A stretch of 64,000 bases of DNA from assembly GCF_003444775.1 (NCBI RefSeq), contig NZ_CP021081.1, positions 2,496,001-2,560,000 on the forward strand. Reading direction: 5' to 3'. Positions within the stretch are counted from its first letter, which is position 1. Each line of letters begins with the position of its first letter. The translations under genes were made by a program, and so were the position numbers. The notes under the pieces were generated by a model that saw only the letters and a program-made list of their open reading frames with translations, did not search any database and was not told the origin of the DNA. Shown piece after piece: positions 41,214 through 49,991 of the stretch. The stretch comes from Deinococcus ficus. Its GTDB lineage: Bacteria > Deinococcota > Deinococci > Deinococcales > Deinococcaceae.

Positions 41214-44200
41214 GTGAACATCTTCAACGAGCGGCTGCAACGGATGAAATTCAGTTACCTGATGGCCGTCACGCAGCGCGACACCGCTCCCGCCGCCCTT
41301 TTCACGCTGCCTCTCCCCGGCCCGCCGGCCGCCCCCGCCGGCCTGACCCCCGGGATGATGCCCAGCCCCCAACGGCCGGGCAACGCCAGCGGGCCCGCAC
41401 GGCCTTTTTCCGTGCCGGTCCAGCCGACCACGCCGCACGCAGCGCCCCGCGTGCTGCACGTGCGCGCCCACCTGCTCCGCGCGCCTGCCACTCCCCGCCA
41501 GCCCGAATGGGAACCCGCGGCGCCGGCCTTTTCCCCCGCCGCCTTCCCCACTCCACAGCCCGTGGTACCGCAACAACCGGAATTCTGGCCAGCTGTGAAC
41601 GCCAGTCAGCCGGCAGCCTTCGACCCGGGGTTTGAGGCCCCCATGTTCGACCCGGACACGCTGGCCCAGCCGACCTTCACGGAGGACCCGAGCGGTCCCA
41701 CGGCGGGCGGGCCCACCGATCCGCTTGACCCGTTCGGAGACCTGGCCGAAGCCCTGGCCGCCGGCCTGACCACCGCCCCACCCGAACACCCCCAGCCTTC
41801 GCCTCAATGGACTCCGGACGCCCCGATGGCCCCTGCGCCAGCCGCACCGGAACCAGAACTTGCGCCCGCCCCGCCGCGCATGCCCTCCTTCACGGAGGCG
41901 ATGGCCCTGAACGGCCGTCTCGGCGCGTCTGGACCCGCTGACAGGACCGTGCCTGCGCCCGGTGTGCCGCCCACGCTGTCGGAACAGGCAACAGCCGCCA
42001 CACGCGCCTCTGGTCCCCAGGCTGTGCCCCCCACGTCCAATTCGGCAGCGCCCTTCCAGCCGCAGAGCCCGCAACAGCCGCGCGTGACCCTGGAGGAGCG
42101 GCTGCGCGCCGCCACCGCTGCAACCGAAGCGGCTCCCGCCCTGGCCCCAGCCGTCCAGGCACAGCCGACGATTCGCCCAGAACCCCTGCCTCAGTCCATT
42201 GCGCCTGCGCGGAATGCCACTGAGCCGGTTGCCGACACAGTCACAGCGCTGGCTCAGCCGGTCTCCGTTCCTGAGAATCAGGAGACGCCGGAACAGGCAT
42301 CGACTCCGATCCCGGAAATCGCGCCTGTCCGAGCCGCAAGTAGCCCGGAGTCCGTCCCGACCCCGTCGGAGCCCATGGTCATCCCCGAGAAAGCAGAATC
42401 CGCTGGGACCATGGCCGAGCCTTCTTCTGAAGTTGCTGAGGCGGAGGAGATTGTAGAGGTGGCGCCTCCCACTGCTCCGGAGTCCAAAACCGCATCACCT
42501 GTCACGCCGCCCGCTGAAGCAGACACCAGTAGCAATGTCGCTCCAGCCACCCCGGAAGAGGACGCCGTGCAGCAGGCCCGGCAGGCAGAGGAAGAGCAGA
42601 AGAAACGCCAGGAACTGGAGGACCTGATGCGCCGCATGAACAACGGCGTCCCGGTCCGCCTGCCCCGCCGCCCCCGGCCGAACGTGCCCGTGAAGGCCGA
42701 GCCGGCCGAGCCGCCCCCCCCACCCCTGCCCGAGATCCCGCTGGAAGTCGCGCAAAACTTCCTGGCCCGCCTGAACCGCTTCGCGGAAATGGAGCAGAGC
42801 GGCGAGACGAGCGAGGCCCCCCTGCTGTACAACCGCCTGGAGCATTGGGAGGACCACCACCCGGAGAACAACGCCCGGATTGAGGACTACCTGGATGTGA
42901 GTCCGCCCGACACGGCACCCACGCCCGCGCAGGCCATTCCGGTAGACGAACGCACGGCCCCTTCCCCTGTATCCCCTGTCCGGCACAACACAGCCCCGCC
43001 GGTGCCGGCCACGAATCCTGCAGCCGGTCTTCCCGCGGCCCCGGCCGCCCGCCTGCAAAAGGCGCTGGAAGTGGGCGAACGGCACCGCCTGAAGGCCGAA
43101 CCCCGCACGACCACCACGAGTCGCGCCCGTGAAGGCCAGCCGCCGTCCCGTCCCCGCCCGTCGCCGGATGCCGACGACACGGAGGGCAGAACACCAACCC
43201 CCATCCTGAACCGCACCTGGCCTGATGCAGCTCCGGTGGTCGCCCCTCCGATCCAGAGCCGCAAGGAGCAGGTGCAGGAAACCCGCCCTCTGCTGAGCGT
43301 GCCGGATCACGAGACCGGTGACATCACCCAAGCGCGGCCTGAAGTGCAGCCAACACCTTCCATGGCGAGCCCGATCCTCACTCCCGATCCGTTGGAGCAA
43401 TCCGAATCCACACGACGGACGGAGGCGATTCCCGAGGGTGAGGGCGAACACGGCACGGAGGAGGTCAGCCTTCACCGGACGGCCTCTGTCACTTCGCCTG
43501 TGTCATCTCTCTCCTTGCCCTTGGGATCTGAAGTAAGCCCTTCAATGCCTGCTGCCCAGGATCGTCCGGTAGAAAATGCCCAGAGTCTGCCTCTGGAGGG
43601 TTCCGTACCCTCAGGACCCCCTCTGATTCCATCCGTAGAAGGGCCCCATGCTGCCTCAATCCCAGCGGAGTCTCCTGCCCTGCCGACCGCTAAAGCGGCC
43701 GCCGATCAGCGTCCGCCGCAACAGATCACTGCGCTCTCCCGTGGACCCCGATCAATCGAAAGTCCACCGTTGGCACCCACAGTCCTGGCCCCGTCAGAGG
43801 TCGAGATCGCTCCCTTGGTGGTGACCCGACAGACTACGCCCTTGATCTCCGCCGCTCCCGTCACTCCAGCGGCAATGCCGGAACGAGGTGAGCCGACCCA
43901 GGTCCCTGCGCAGTCATCCGAAGGACTGCCTTCACGGCCAGCATTCCTGGCTTCGCAGATTGCAGAAACCGCCCCCATGGTGGTGGCTCAACGGGCCGCC
44001 TCCTTGCTCCCCGCTACTCCTGTTGCCCCAGCGGTCATGCCTGCCCGAAGCGCGTCGGCACAGGTCCTGGCAATGCCCCGTGAATCTCAGCCCTTTGAAG
44101 AACTGCCCTCAGTGCCAGCCTTCGTGGCTCCGCGAGGGGCAGAGCCCATCCCTAAGGTGGTGGCTCGTCAGGCAACGGCCTTGAGCCCCGCCGCTCCTGT

Positions 44201-45665
44201 GACGCGCACATCCGTTCAGGCCTGGCACGGCTCCTTCGTACCTAGTACAGCAACTGGTGACGGGGCCGGCGCCGGCCAGACACAGGCAACGCTCGTCCCT
44301 GCTCCCGTGGTAGGACAGGTATCCGCGCCGTTGTCTTCCCCCCGTCCTGCTGGCCTTCCGGTTCAGCGTTCAGGCCTCCTTCCTAACCCGACCAACAGCG
44401 GAGCCGAGACATCACTGGCCGCAGACACCTCTGCATGGTCTCGGCCGGCACAACCGGTCTTTTCTCCCGTACAGAGGCCCGCTGAGCAATCAGCCACCAC
44501 ACCTCGCTTGGCCGTGGGCCAAGCGCCTGCCTTCTTGCCGCTGCCAGGGCACGCCTCGGATCAGGCCAATAGGACGGGGAATCCCCCATTTGGCATACCG
44601 ACGCCATTGATGCTGGGCGCGCCTGACTCGGAAGCCACCCGCCCGCGCTTCGGGCCTGCGGTACCGGTCGGTCTTCCGCCGGTTGTGCCCACCGCACCTT
44701 CCCTCACTTCTCCGGACGCCCACGTGTGGCCGGGAAGGGAGAGCGGACTCCGGCCTTCAGTGTCTCCAGCAGAATCATCTCAGGCCTTCCCCACGCCGGT
44801 CTGGACCTCGTGGGCGGAGATAACGGCATTCTCCCAACCCGACCTTCCCGGCCGCCCTGGGCCCGTATTTCCCTTGCCAGCCCAATCAGCACGACCGGAC
44901 CTGACTCACCTTGGCGCCCAGGCACTTCGGGCCGATGGGCACGGCACCCCCCTGCCGCTGGGCGTGCAGGAGGCCCTTCAGCGCACGCTGGGCACGTCCG
45001 TGCGGGATATCCGCGTGGTCCGCAACGCGCAGGTGCCGGCCCTGCTCTCGGCCGCGAACGCGGAGGGGCTCGCGGTGGACCGCACCGTGTTCCTGCCGGC
45101 CCATGTGGACCTGACCACGCCCGCTGGGCATGCCCTGGCCGCGCATGAGTTCACGCATGCGCTGCGGCGCACCCAGCCGGGCTTCATGCCGGACGTCGTG
45201 CGCCGCGCCGATCCGGCTGCGCCCTCCCTGGCTCACGAGGAGGAGCTCGCGGTCCTGACCGAGCACCTCGCGCATCAGGAAGCCCAGGATGCCCCCCGGG
45301 CCCCGGCCCGGACCTCCTCCCTCCCTCTGACCGCGCGGGAGCGGCGTACCCCAAGGGACATGTCGCTCCCCCGCGCGCCAATCATGCCGGCCCCGACGCG
45401 GCCTGAGCTGGCCCCGGTGACTCCCGCTGCCCCCGCCCGGACTTCCTCCCCCGCTCCACAGGTGCATGCGGCCGACATGAACCGCCCAGCGCCTCAGCCA
45501 CCCAGCAATCCAGCCCCCGCCCCCAGCAAGGAACGCGAGAAGGACGTCGCGGTCGGCAGCCGCCAGTCCACCACCCCGCAGGTGGACCTCGATCAGGTGG
45601 CCCGCGACGTGTACGCCCGCCTGCGCGAACGACTCGGCGAGGAACTTCGCCGCCTGCGCAGCTGA
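41214..45665 (+). CDS. giant Pro/Ala-rich protein with C-terminal DUF4157 (eCIS core) domain
   Basis: 1,483 residues from GTG 41214 (GGAGG six bases upstream). A short ordered N-terminus (NIFNERLQRMKFSYLMAV) is followed by about 1,200 residues of Pro/Ala/Ser/Thr/Glu-rich, poorly ordered sequence with loose repeats such as VVARQ/VVAQRA-type units near 860-990. The C-terminal 240 residues hold DUF4157: GVQEALQRTLGTSVRDIRVV, FLPAHVDL and AAHEFTHALRR with HExxH at 1311-1315, intact metal-ligand pattern. It could be a tape measure, a cargo loader, or a protease-like maturation factor. Local GC is lower around 43.3-44.7 kb. Confidence 0.75.
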   Translation: MNIFNERLQRMKFSYLMAVTQRDTAPAALFTLPLPGPPAAPAGLTPGMMPSPQRPGNASGPARPFSVPVQPTTPHAAPRVLHVRAHLLRAPATPRQPEWEPAAPAFSPAAFPTPQPVVPQQPEFWPAVNASQPAAFDPGFEAPMFDPDTLAQPTFTEDPSGPTAGGPTDPLDPFGDLAEALAAGLTTAPPEHPQPSPQWTPDAPMAPAPAAPEPELAPAPPRMPSFTEAMALNGRLGASGPADRTVPAPGVPPTLSEQATAATRASGPQAVPPTSNSAAPFQPQSPQQPRVTLEERLRAATAATEAAPALAPAVQAQPTIRPEPLPQSIAPARNATEPVADTVTALAQPVSVPENQETPEQASTPIPEIAPVRAASSPESVPTPSEPMVIPEKAESAGTMAEPSSEVAEAEEIVEVAPPTAPESKTASPVTPPAEADTSSNVAPATPEEDAVQQARQAEEEQKKRQELEDLMRRMNNGVPVRLPRRPRPNVPVKAEPAEPPPPPLPEIPLEVAQNFLARLNRFAEMEQSGETSEAPLLYNRLEHWEDHHPENNARIEDYLDVSPPDTAPTPAQAIPVDERTAPSPVSPVRHNTAPPVPATNPAAGLPAAPAARLQKALEVGERHRLKAEPRTTTTSRAREGQPPSRPRPSPDADDTEGRTPTPILNRTWPDAAPVVAPPIQSRKEQVQETRPLLSVPDHETGDITQARPEVQPTPSMASPILTPDPLEQSESTRRTEAIPEGEGEHGTEEVSLHRTASVTSPVSSLSLPLGSEVSPSMPAAQDRPVENAQSLPLEGSVPSGPPLIPSVEGPHAASIPAESPALPTAKAAADQRPPQQITALSRGPRSIESPPLAPTVLAPSEVEIAPLVVTRQTTPLISAAPVTPAAMPERGEPTQVPAQSSEGLPSRPAFLASQIAETAPMVVAQRAASLLPATPVAPAVMPARSASAQVLAMPRESQPFEELPSVPAFVAPRGAEPIPKVVARQATALSPAAPVTRTSVQAWHGSFVPSTATGDGAGAGQTQATLVPAPVVGQVSAPLSSPRPAGLPVQRSGLLPNPTNSGAETSLAADTSAWSRPAQPVFSPVQRPAEQSATTPRLAVGQAPAFLPLPGHASDQANRTGNPPFGIPTPLMLGAPDSEATRPRFGPAVPVGLPPVVPTAPSLTSPDAHVWPGRESGLRPSVSPAESSQAFPTPVWTSWAEITAFSQPDLPGRPGPVFPLPAQSARPDLTHLGAQALRADGHGTPLPLGVQEALQRTLGTSVRDIRVVRNAQVPALLSAANAEGLAVDRTVFLPAHVDLTTPAGHALAAHEFTHALRRTQPGFMPDVVRRADPAAPSLAHEEELAVLTEHLAHQEAQDAPRAPARTSSLPLTARERRTPRDMSLPRAPIMPAPTRPELAPVTPAAPARTSSPAPQVHAADMNRPAPQPPSNPAPAPSKEREKDVAVGSRQSTTPQVDLDQVARDVYARLRERLGEELRRLRS

Positions 45666-45682
45666 CCCCTTCAGGAGACCTC

Positions 45683-45970
45683 ATGCCCCCTGCCGCCCGC
45701 ATCGGAGACAACCACACCTGCCCCATGAGCACCGGATGGACCCCCCACGTCGGGGGGCCCATCGTCGCCGGCAGCGGCAACGTCCGCATCGGCGGCAGCA
45801 TGGCCGCCCGCGTGGGCGACATGTGCACCTGCCAGGGCCCACCCGACAGCATTGCCCGGGGCAGCGGCACAGTTCGTATCAACGGCCTGCCGGCCGCCCG
45901 CCTCGGTGACACCACGGTGCACGGCGGCGTCATCGTTGCCGGCGCCCCCAACGTCAACATCGGCGGGTAG
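45683..45970 (+). CDS. PAAR-domain spike-tip protein (Afp10-like)
   Basis: 95 residues of PAAR repeats: PPAARIGDNHTCP, VAGSGNVRIGG, MAARVGDMCTCQGP, GSGTVRINGLPAARLGDTTVHGG and GAPNVNIGG. The His and Cys residues that bind the tip metal (H11, C13, C48, C50, H79 region) are present. AGGAG lies 8 bases before ATG. It caps the VgrG-like spike encoded at the end of the cluster. Confidence 0.93.
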   Translation: MPPAARIGDNHTCPMSTGWTPHVGGPIVAGSGNVRIGGSMAARVGDMCTCQGPPDSIARGSGTVRINGLPAARLGDTTVHGGVIVAGAPNVNIGG

Positions 45971-46010
45971 GCACCCAGCCCCCGACCGCCCCAGTCTTCC
46001 GGAGACCCTC

Positions 46011-48419
46011 ATGCTCGAACCTGCTGCTCCCGCTGGACCGAAAAAGAAAGCCCACCCGCCCAAGAAGACCGCCCAGAAGAAAACCCCCACAAAGGCAGCG
46101 GCCCGGCCGGCGCCTGCCGTGAAGAAGGCTGCCCAGAAGACCGCTCCGGCCGTGAAAGCCAAGCAGGCGACGCCCACCCGGACGGTTCCGCCCGTTCAGC
46201 CGAAGAAAGCGGCCGCGAAAACAGAGACCCCGAAGGCCGCCACCGGCGTGTTCGGGTTTTTCAGCCGGGAATTCAAGGCCCTGCGGAACCTGGGCAGCAA
46301 GCAGCTCAGCACCATCCATACCTCTGCCCGGAAGTTCGTTGGTGACGCCAAGGCCTTTGCGAAAAACCCAGTGCAGAGCCTTAAGAATGCCGGCACCGGC
46401 CTGGCCGCGGCGGCCGCAAAGACCCTGGGCAGCGCCCGGGACGCCGTGGGCAAGAAAGTCAAGCAGTTCAAGGATTGGTACGCCACCCCGGAAGGCAAGG
46501 CGAAGTTCTGGAAGGGCGTGGCCATGACCGGCATCGCCATCGCCACGGTGGCCACCGGCGGCGCGCTGACCGCCCCGGCCCTGGCCCTGGCCGCTGCGGT
46601 CAGCGCCGGAGGCGGCATTGCCGCGCAGGTCGTGGAGAACAAGGTCTACAACGCCGCCGCCAAGGCCAAGCAGCAGCAGGACAAGAACTACAAGTTCAAG
46701 GAGCGCAAGACCTTCGAAGGGGTCAGCGCCAAGAGCATCGCCATTGATGCCGTGGTCGGCAGTGTCGGCGGCCCGGCCTTCAAGTTCGCTGGCAAGGTGC
46801 TCGTCCGCGGCAGTGTGGCCGTAGGCAAGGCCGCGTTGCCCTTCGCCAAGGGGCTCGGGCACCTGGGCGTCGGAGCTGCCCGCGGCGCCGCCCGCCGCTA
46901 CCTGCCCGCTGGCGTGCAAACCGCGCTCAAGGCCGTCGGGAGCTTCACCAGCAAGCATGCCGGGAAGATCACGCAGTTCGCCAAGCGTGCGGCTGCCAGG
47001 GGCATGAACGCCGCGCGGAGCCTCAAGAACGGCGCCGGGAAGGCCGTGACAAGCGTCAAGGACTTCGTCAAGAAAGGCGCCAATGCCGCCTACGCCAAGA
47101 CCCGCTTCACCCGGAAGTACCTGATGCAGCAGACCCGCACGCTGCGCAAGTTCGCGCGGAAAGTGGGGAACGCGCCCACACAGGTGGCCGACGCCGCCCG
47201 CAAGAAAATCCACCGCGCTGTCGTCAGGTTCCGCTGGACCGACCGGAAGATGATGAACGTCCTGAAGGCACAGTATGAGAAGAGCCCGACGGTGCGTATC
47301 GGCCGCTTCGTGCGCAACAAGGTCGACGGCCTCGGCGACAAGGCCAGCAAGAGCCTCGTGAACCTGAAGGTCAAGGCCGCGGACGGCCTGGACAACCTGG
47401 CCGCCGCCACCAAGGACAAGCTCGGCAAGACCAAGGTCATGCAGTACCTGCGCAACTACAAGGACGGCAGAATCAAGTACTTCGAGGAAGTCGTCAAGAA
47501 AAACCCGGACGGTCACTACGCGAAGGCCATCCTGGAATTCCGCGCCAGCGGGAAGGCCATGCGCACCCACCTCGGCAAGGTCTGGGACGACGCCAGCAAG
47601 GACCTGAACAAGGACCTCTCCCGCCTCCTTGGCCGCCACGGCAGCGTTCAGGCAGACTTCAAGAACCTGGCCGAGAAAGGCAGCCGCGAACTGTACGAAG
47701 TGGAAGTGCAGCGCGCGCGCTCCGTGATGGAACAACGCCTCCGCACCAAGGTCATGGAGGACGTGGAAGCAACTGAGCTGCTGAAAGCGGCGAAGCAAGG
47801 GGCCACACTGACCGATGCGGTTCGTCAGGGCGCGAAAGAGAAGGCTCGTGCGGCGGCGGACGATGCCGTCAGTCAGTCGGCTGAGAAGCTGACCCGCCAG
47901 GCAGAAACATCCGTGGCTCGCCATCCCACTGTGCAGCTGGAAGAGCATGCCCTGAAAGTCCAGGCTCTTGAATCGTCGAAGAAGGTCACCGAGCACTACT
48001 TCGGCAAGGGCAATGGTCAGAAGGGGCTCCTGGAGAAAACCGGGCTGGCGATCAGTACGCCGGTCCGCGTGCCCATCACCGAGCGGCTGGAGAAGTACAC
48101 GAAGGTGGTGGAGGCGGTGAAAAGCGCCACACCGCTGCAATCGGTGGCCCTTCTGGGAACGGAGGCCGTTCAGGAACAGACAGAGAAAGCCATCACAAAG
48201 GTGATGGAAGCACCGGTAAAGGAGTGGGCAAAGAAGTTCAAGGGCGAGCCCGAACAAGAGAAGCCCAAGGAAGAAAAGAAGACTGTCAAGGAGGAGGACA
48301 CCTCTGAGATCATGAAGATCCTCGACAGCGCTCTTGAAGGTTTCCTGCCCACCAGTATGGAGGAGTACATCAATGATGTCCTGAAGCAGGGGAACATAGA
48401 AATGAAGGGTGACGAGTGA
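46011..48419 (+). CDS. basic helical protein, candidate eCIS cargo or tape measure
   Basis: 802 residues from ATG 46011 (GGAG seven bases upstream). Residues 5-75 are Lys/Ala/Pro-rich, histone-H1-like (PKKKAHPPKKTAQKK, KKAAQKTAPAVKAKQ). A hydrophobic Gly/Ala stretch (MTGIAIATVATGGALTAPAL, near 170-210) resembles the hydrophobic region before toxin domains in polymorphic toxins. The rest is long, basic, helical sequence with an acidic C-terminal 60 residues. No known enzymatic domain seen. GC falls toward the 3' end. Followed at once by two chaperone-like genes, which favours cargo; tape measure is the alternative. Confidence 0.5.
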   Translation: MLEPAAPAGPKKKAHPPKKTAQKKTPTKAAARPAPAVKKAAQKTAPAVKAKQATPTRTVPPVQPKKAAAKTETPKAATGVFGFFSREFKALRNLGSKQLSTIHTSARKFVGDAKAFAKNPVQSLKNAGTGLAAAAAKTLGSARDAVGKKVKQFKDWYATPEGKAKFWKGVAMTGIAIATVATGGALTAPALALAAAVSAGGGIAAQVVENKVYNAAAKAKQQQDKNYKFKERKTFEGVSAKSIAIDAVVGSVGGPAFKFAGKVLVRGSVAVGKAALPFAKGLGHLGVGAARGAARRYLPAGVQTALKAVGSFTSKHAGKITQFAKRAAARGMNAARSLKNGAGKAVTSVKDFVKKGANAAYAKTRFTRKYLMQQTRTLRKFARKVGNAPTQVADAARKKIHRAVVRFRWTDRKMMNVLKAQYEKSPTVRIGRFVRNKVDGLGDKASKSLVNLKVKAADGLDNLAAATKDKLGKTKVMQYLRNYKDGRIKYFEEVVKKNPDGHYAKAILEFRASGKAMRTHLGKVWDDASKDLNKDLSRLLGRHGSVQADFKNLAEKGSRELYEVEVQRARSVMEQRLRTKVMEDVEATELLKAAKQGATLTDAVRQGAKEKARAAADDAVSQSAEKLTRQAETSVARHPTVQLEEHALKVQALESSKKVTEHYFGKGNGQKGLLEKTGLAISTPVRVPITERLEKYTKVVEAVKSATPLQSVALLGTEAVQEQTEKAITKVMEAPVKEWAKKFKGEPEQEKPKEEKKTVKEEDTSEIMKILDSALEGFLPTSMEEYINDVLKQGNIEMKGDE

Positions 48420-49456
48420 TGTTCGGGCTCTTCAAGAAAAAGGCCCCAGAACCTCACCTGCGCAAAGAGATCGAGGTCGGAGAGTTCCGCAATGGAGCCC
48501 TCGGAGCGTGGATCAATCTCGGGAAGGTCGACCCGGGATTGAAATTCCGGCAGGAAGACGAGGAGGCGATGCTCTACGCCGAGTATCGCGGTCTACCAAT
48601 CACGATGGACCTCGTCCAGAACATCTCCGGTTTCGGAATTGAGACCACCGTCCCGGAGTGCAGTCTCCTGCGGGCGGCGACCGTGGCGGAGAAGGCGTTT
48701 GCGTACCGGTGTATCGACCACGTGTGCTTCAAGGTGCCGGGGGTCCGGGGGTATTTTCACCCGGAGTCCGGAGACCTGGTGCTGGGCGTGAAGTGCGCGG
48801 GGTTTGAGGAGCAGTTCCGGGCGGATACCTTGATTGATCTGGCGCTGTTCATGCTGGAAGACGCGGTCTTTGAGGCGCGGACGTACCTGGGGCTCCCGGC
48901 GGAACCGGCTGAACGAATCAAGGTGGAGCAGTGGTCCGGGGGGTATCACTTCGGTGAGGGCCTGCGGACCTACCCAGGGGCGCGGGATGCGTTTGCTGCG
49001 TACATGGAGAAGCACCAGGGGTGTGAGGAAATCAGCCGGGATGGGGATTCGGTGCTGTTGCAGTCGGGCCCGGTGCAGTATGAGGTGCGGGGGTTCGGGT
49101 GGCCGAGTGGGTTCATGGTGCAGGTGGCGACCCGCGGCTTCAAGCACGTGTACAGGGATGATGAGCGGTATGTGCGGGTGCAGGAGCGTCTGTCCGAGGT
49201 CATCCGGAATCCGGACCGGCCGGATGAGGCGGGCCGGAATTACAGGGGGCCGCTGTCGTCGTCCATTCTGTACTTCCAGCCGGACGGGACGCTGGTGCTG
49301 GGTCAGTACGGGTTCGGGAATACCCGCACGGACGCGAACCAGCAGGCCTTCGAGCGGATCGCGACGGCGCATATGGTGGACGTGTACTACATGACGTACC
49401 TGGCTGAGGAACTGCCGGAGGAGCTGTACTCCGACGAGCGGAACCGGCCGAACTGA
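48419..49456 (+). CDS. partner protein of the cargo candidate, unknown family
   Basis: 345 residues; ATG 48419 overlaps the cargo stop by one base (TGATG), so the two are co-translated. Mixed alpha/beta, Glu/Gly/Tyr-rich, with two halves that may be related: an EQFRADTLIDLALFMLEDAVFEARTYLG helix pair in the first and ERYVRVQERLSEVIRN in the second. Composition resembles secretion-chaperone folds more than enzymes. Could be a chaperone, adaptor or immunity protein; no direct family match recognised. Confidence 0.55.
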   Translation: MFGLFKKKAPEPHLRKEIEVGEFRNGALGAWINLGKVDPGLKFRQEDEEAMLYAEYRGLPITMDLVQNISGFGIETTVPECSLLRAATVAEKAFAYRCIDHVCFKVPGVRGYFHPESGDLVLGVKCAGFEEQFRADTLIDLALFMLEDAVFEARTYLGLPAEPAERIKVEQWSGGYHFGEGLRTYPGARDAFAAYMEKHQGCEEISRDGDSVLLQSGPVQYEVRGFGWPSGFMVQVATRGFKHVYRDDERYVRVQERLSEVIRNPDRPDEAGRNYRGPLSSSILYFQPDGTLVLGQYGFGNTRTDANQQAFERIATAHMVDVYYMTYLAEELPEELYSDERNRPN

Positions 49457-49526
49457 ACGTGAGGGGTGCAGGTCCGGGGCCGGGGATCGGCCGGGGCGTG
49501 CATTCCGTCTGAAAGGTGGGAGTGAA

Positions 49527-49991
49527 ATGACGAATCAGGAACCGGTGAGTCTGAAGAAGAAGGCGAAGAAGGCGCAGGAGAAGGCCGTGGTGTCCGAGGC
49601 CGCGTCGCCTCTGGTGGCGCTGCTGGAAGGGAGTGGCTTCCGGGTGCAGGAGGAGAACGAGTCCACGCTGTCCTTCCCGTTCGAGGGGGGCACGTATTAC
49701 CTGTCCGTTCCGGCGGAGGGGGAGGATTACTACCACGTGATCTTCCCGAACTTCTGGGAACTGGCGGACGAGGAGGCGTTCGTGAAGGCCCTGGTGGCGT
49801 GCGACGCGGTGAACCGCGAGGTGAAGGCCGTGAAGCTGCACACGCTGGACGATGATGTGTGGGCGGGTGTGGAGGCGTTTCACGAGTCGCCGGAGGTGTT
49901 CGTGCGGGGCCTGCCGCGCGTGCTGGGGTTCATTCAGGAGGCGGTGCGGGCGTTCCGGGACGTCATGCTGGCGGAAGTCGAAGAGGCGTGA
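49527..49991 (+). CDS. YbjN / type III chaperone-like protein
   Basis: 154 residues: Lys-rich head (SLKKKAKKAQEKA), then LVALLEGSGFRVQEENESTLSFPFEGGTYYLSV, YYHVIFPNFWELADEEAF, ACDAVNREVKAVKLHTLDDDVWAGVEAFHESPEVF and a C-terminal helix VLGFIQEAVRAFRDVML. This is the alpha-beta pattern of YbjN-type, secretion-chaperone-like proteins. GTG of the ATPase overlaps its stop (GTGA). Likely holds cargo for loading; inferred. Confidence 0.65.
   Translation: MTNQEPVSLKKKAKKAQEKAVVSEAASPLVALLEGSGFRVQEENESTLSFPFEGGTYYLSVPAEGEDYYHVIFPNFWELADEEAFVKALVACDAVNREVKAVKLHTLDDDVWAGVEAFHESPEVFVRGLPRVLGFIQEAVRAFRDVMLAEVEEA

Noticed and set aside
45954..48257. A 767-codon minus-strand frame opposite the cargo candidate
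   Set aside because: Shadow of the Lys/Ala-rich gene on the plus strand; the plus frame has a ribosome site, overlaps its neighbour properly and lies in operon order.
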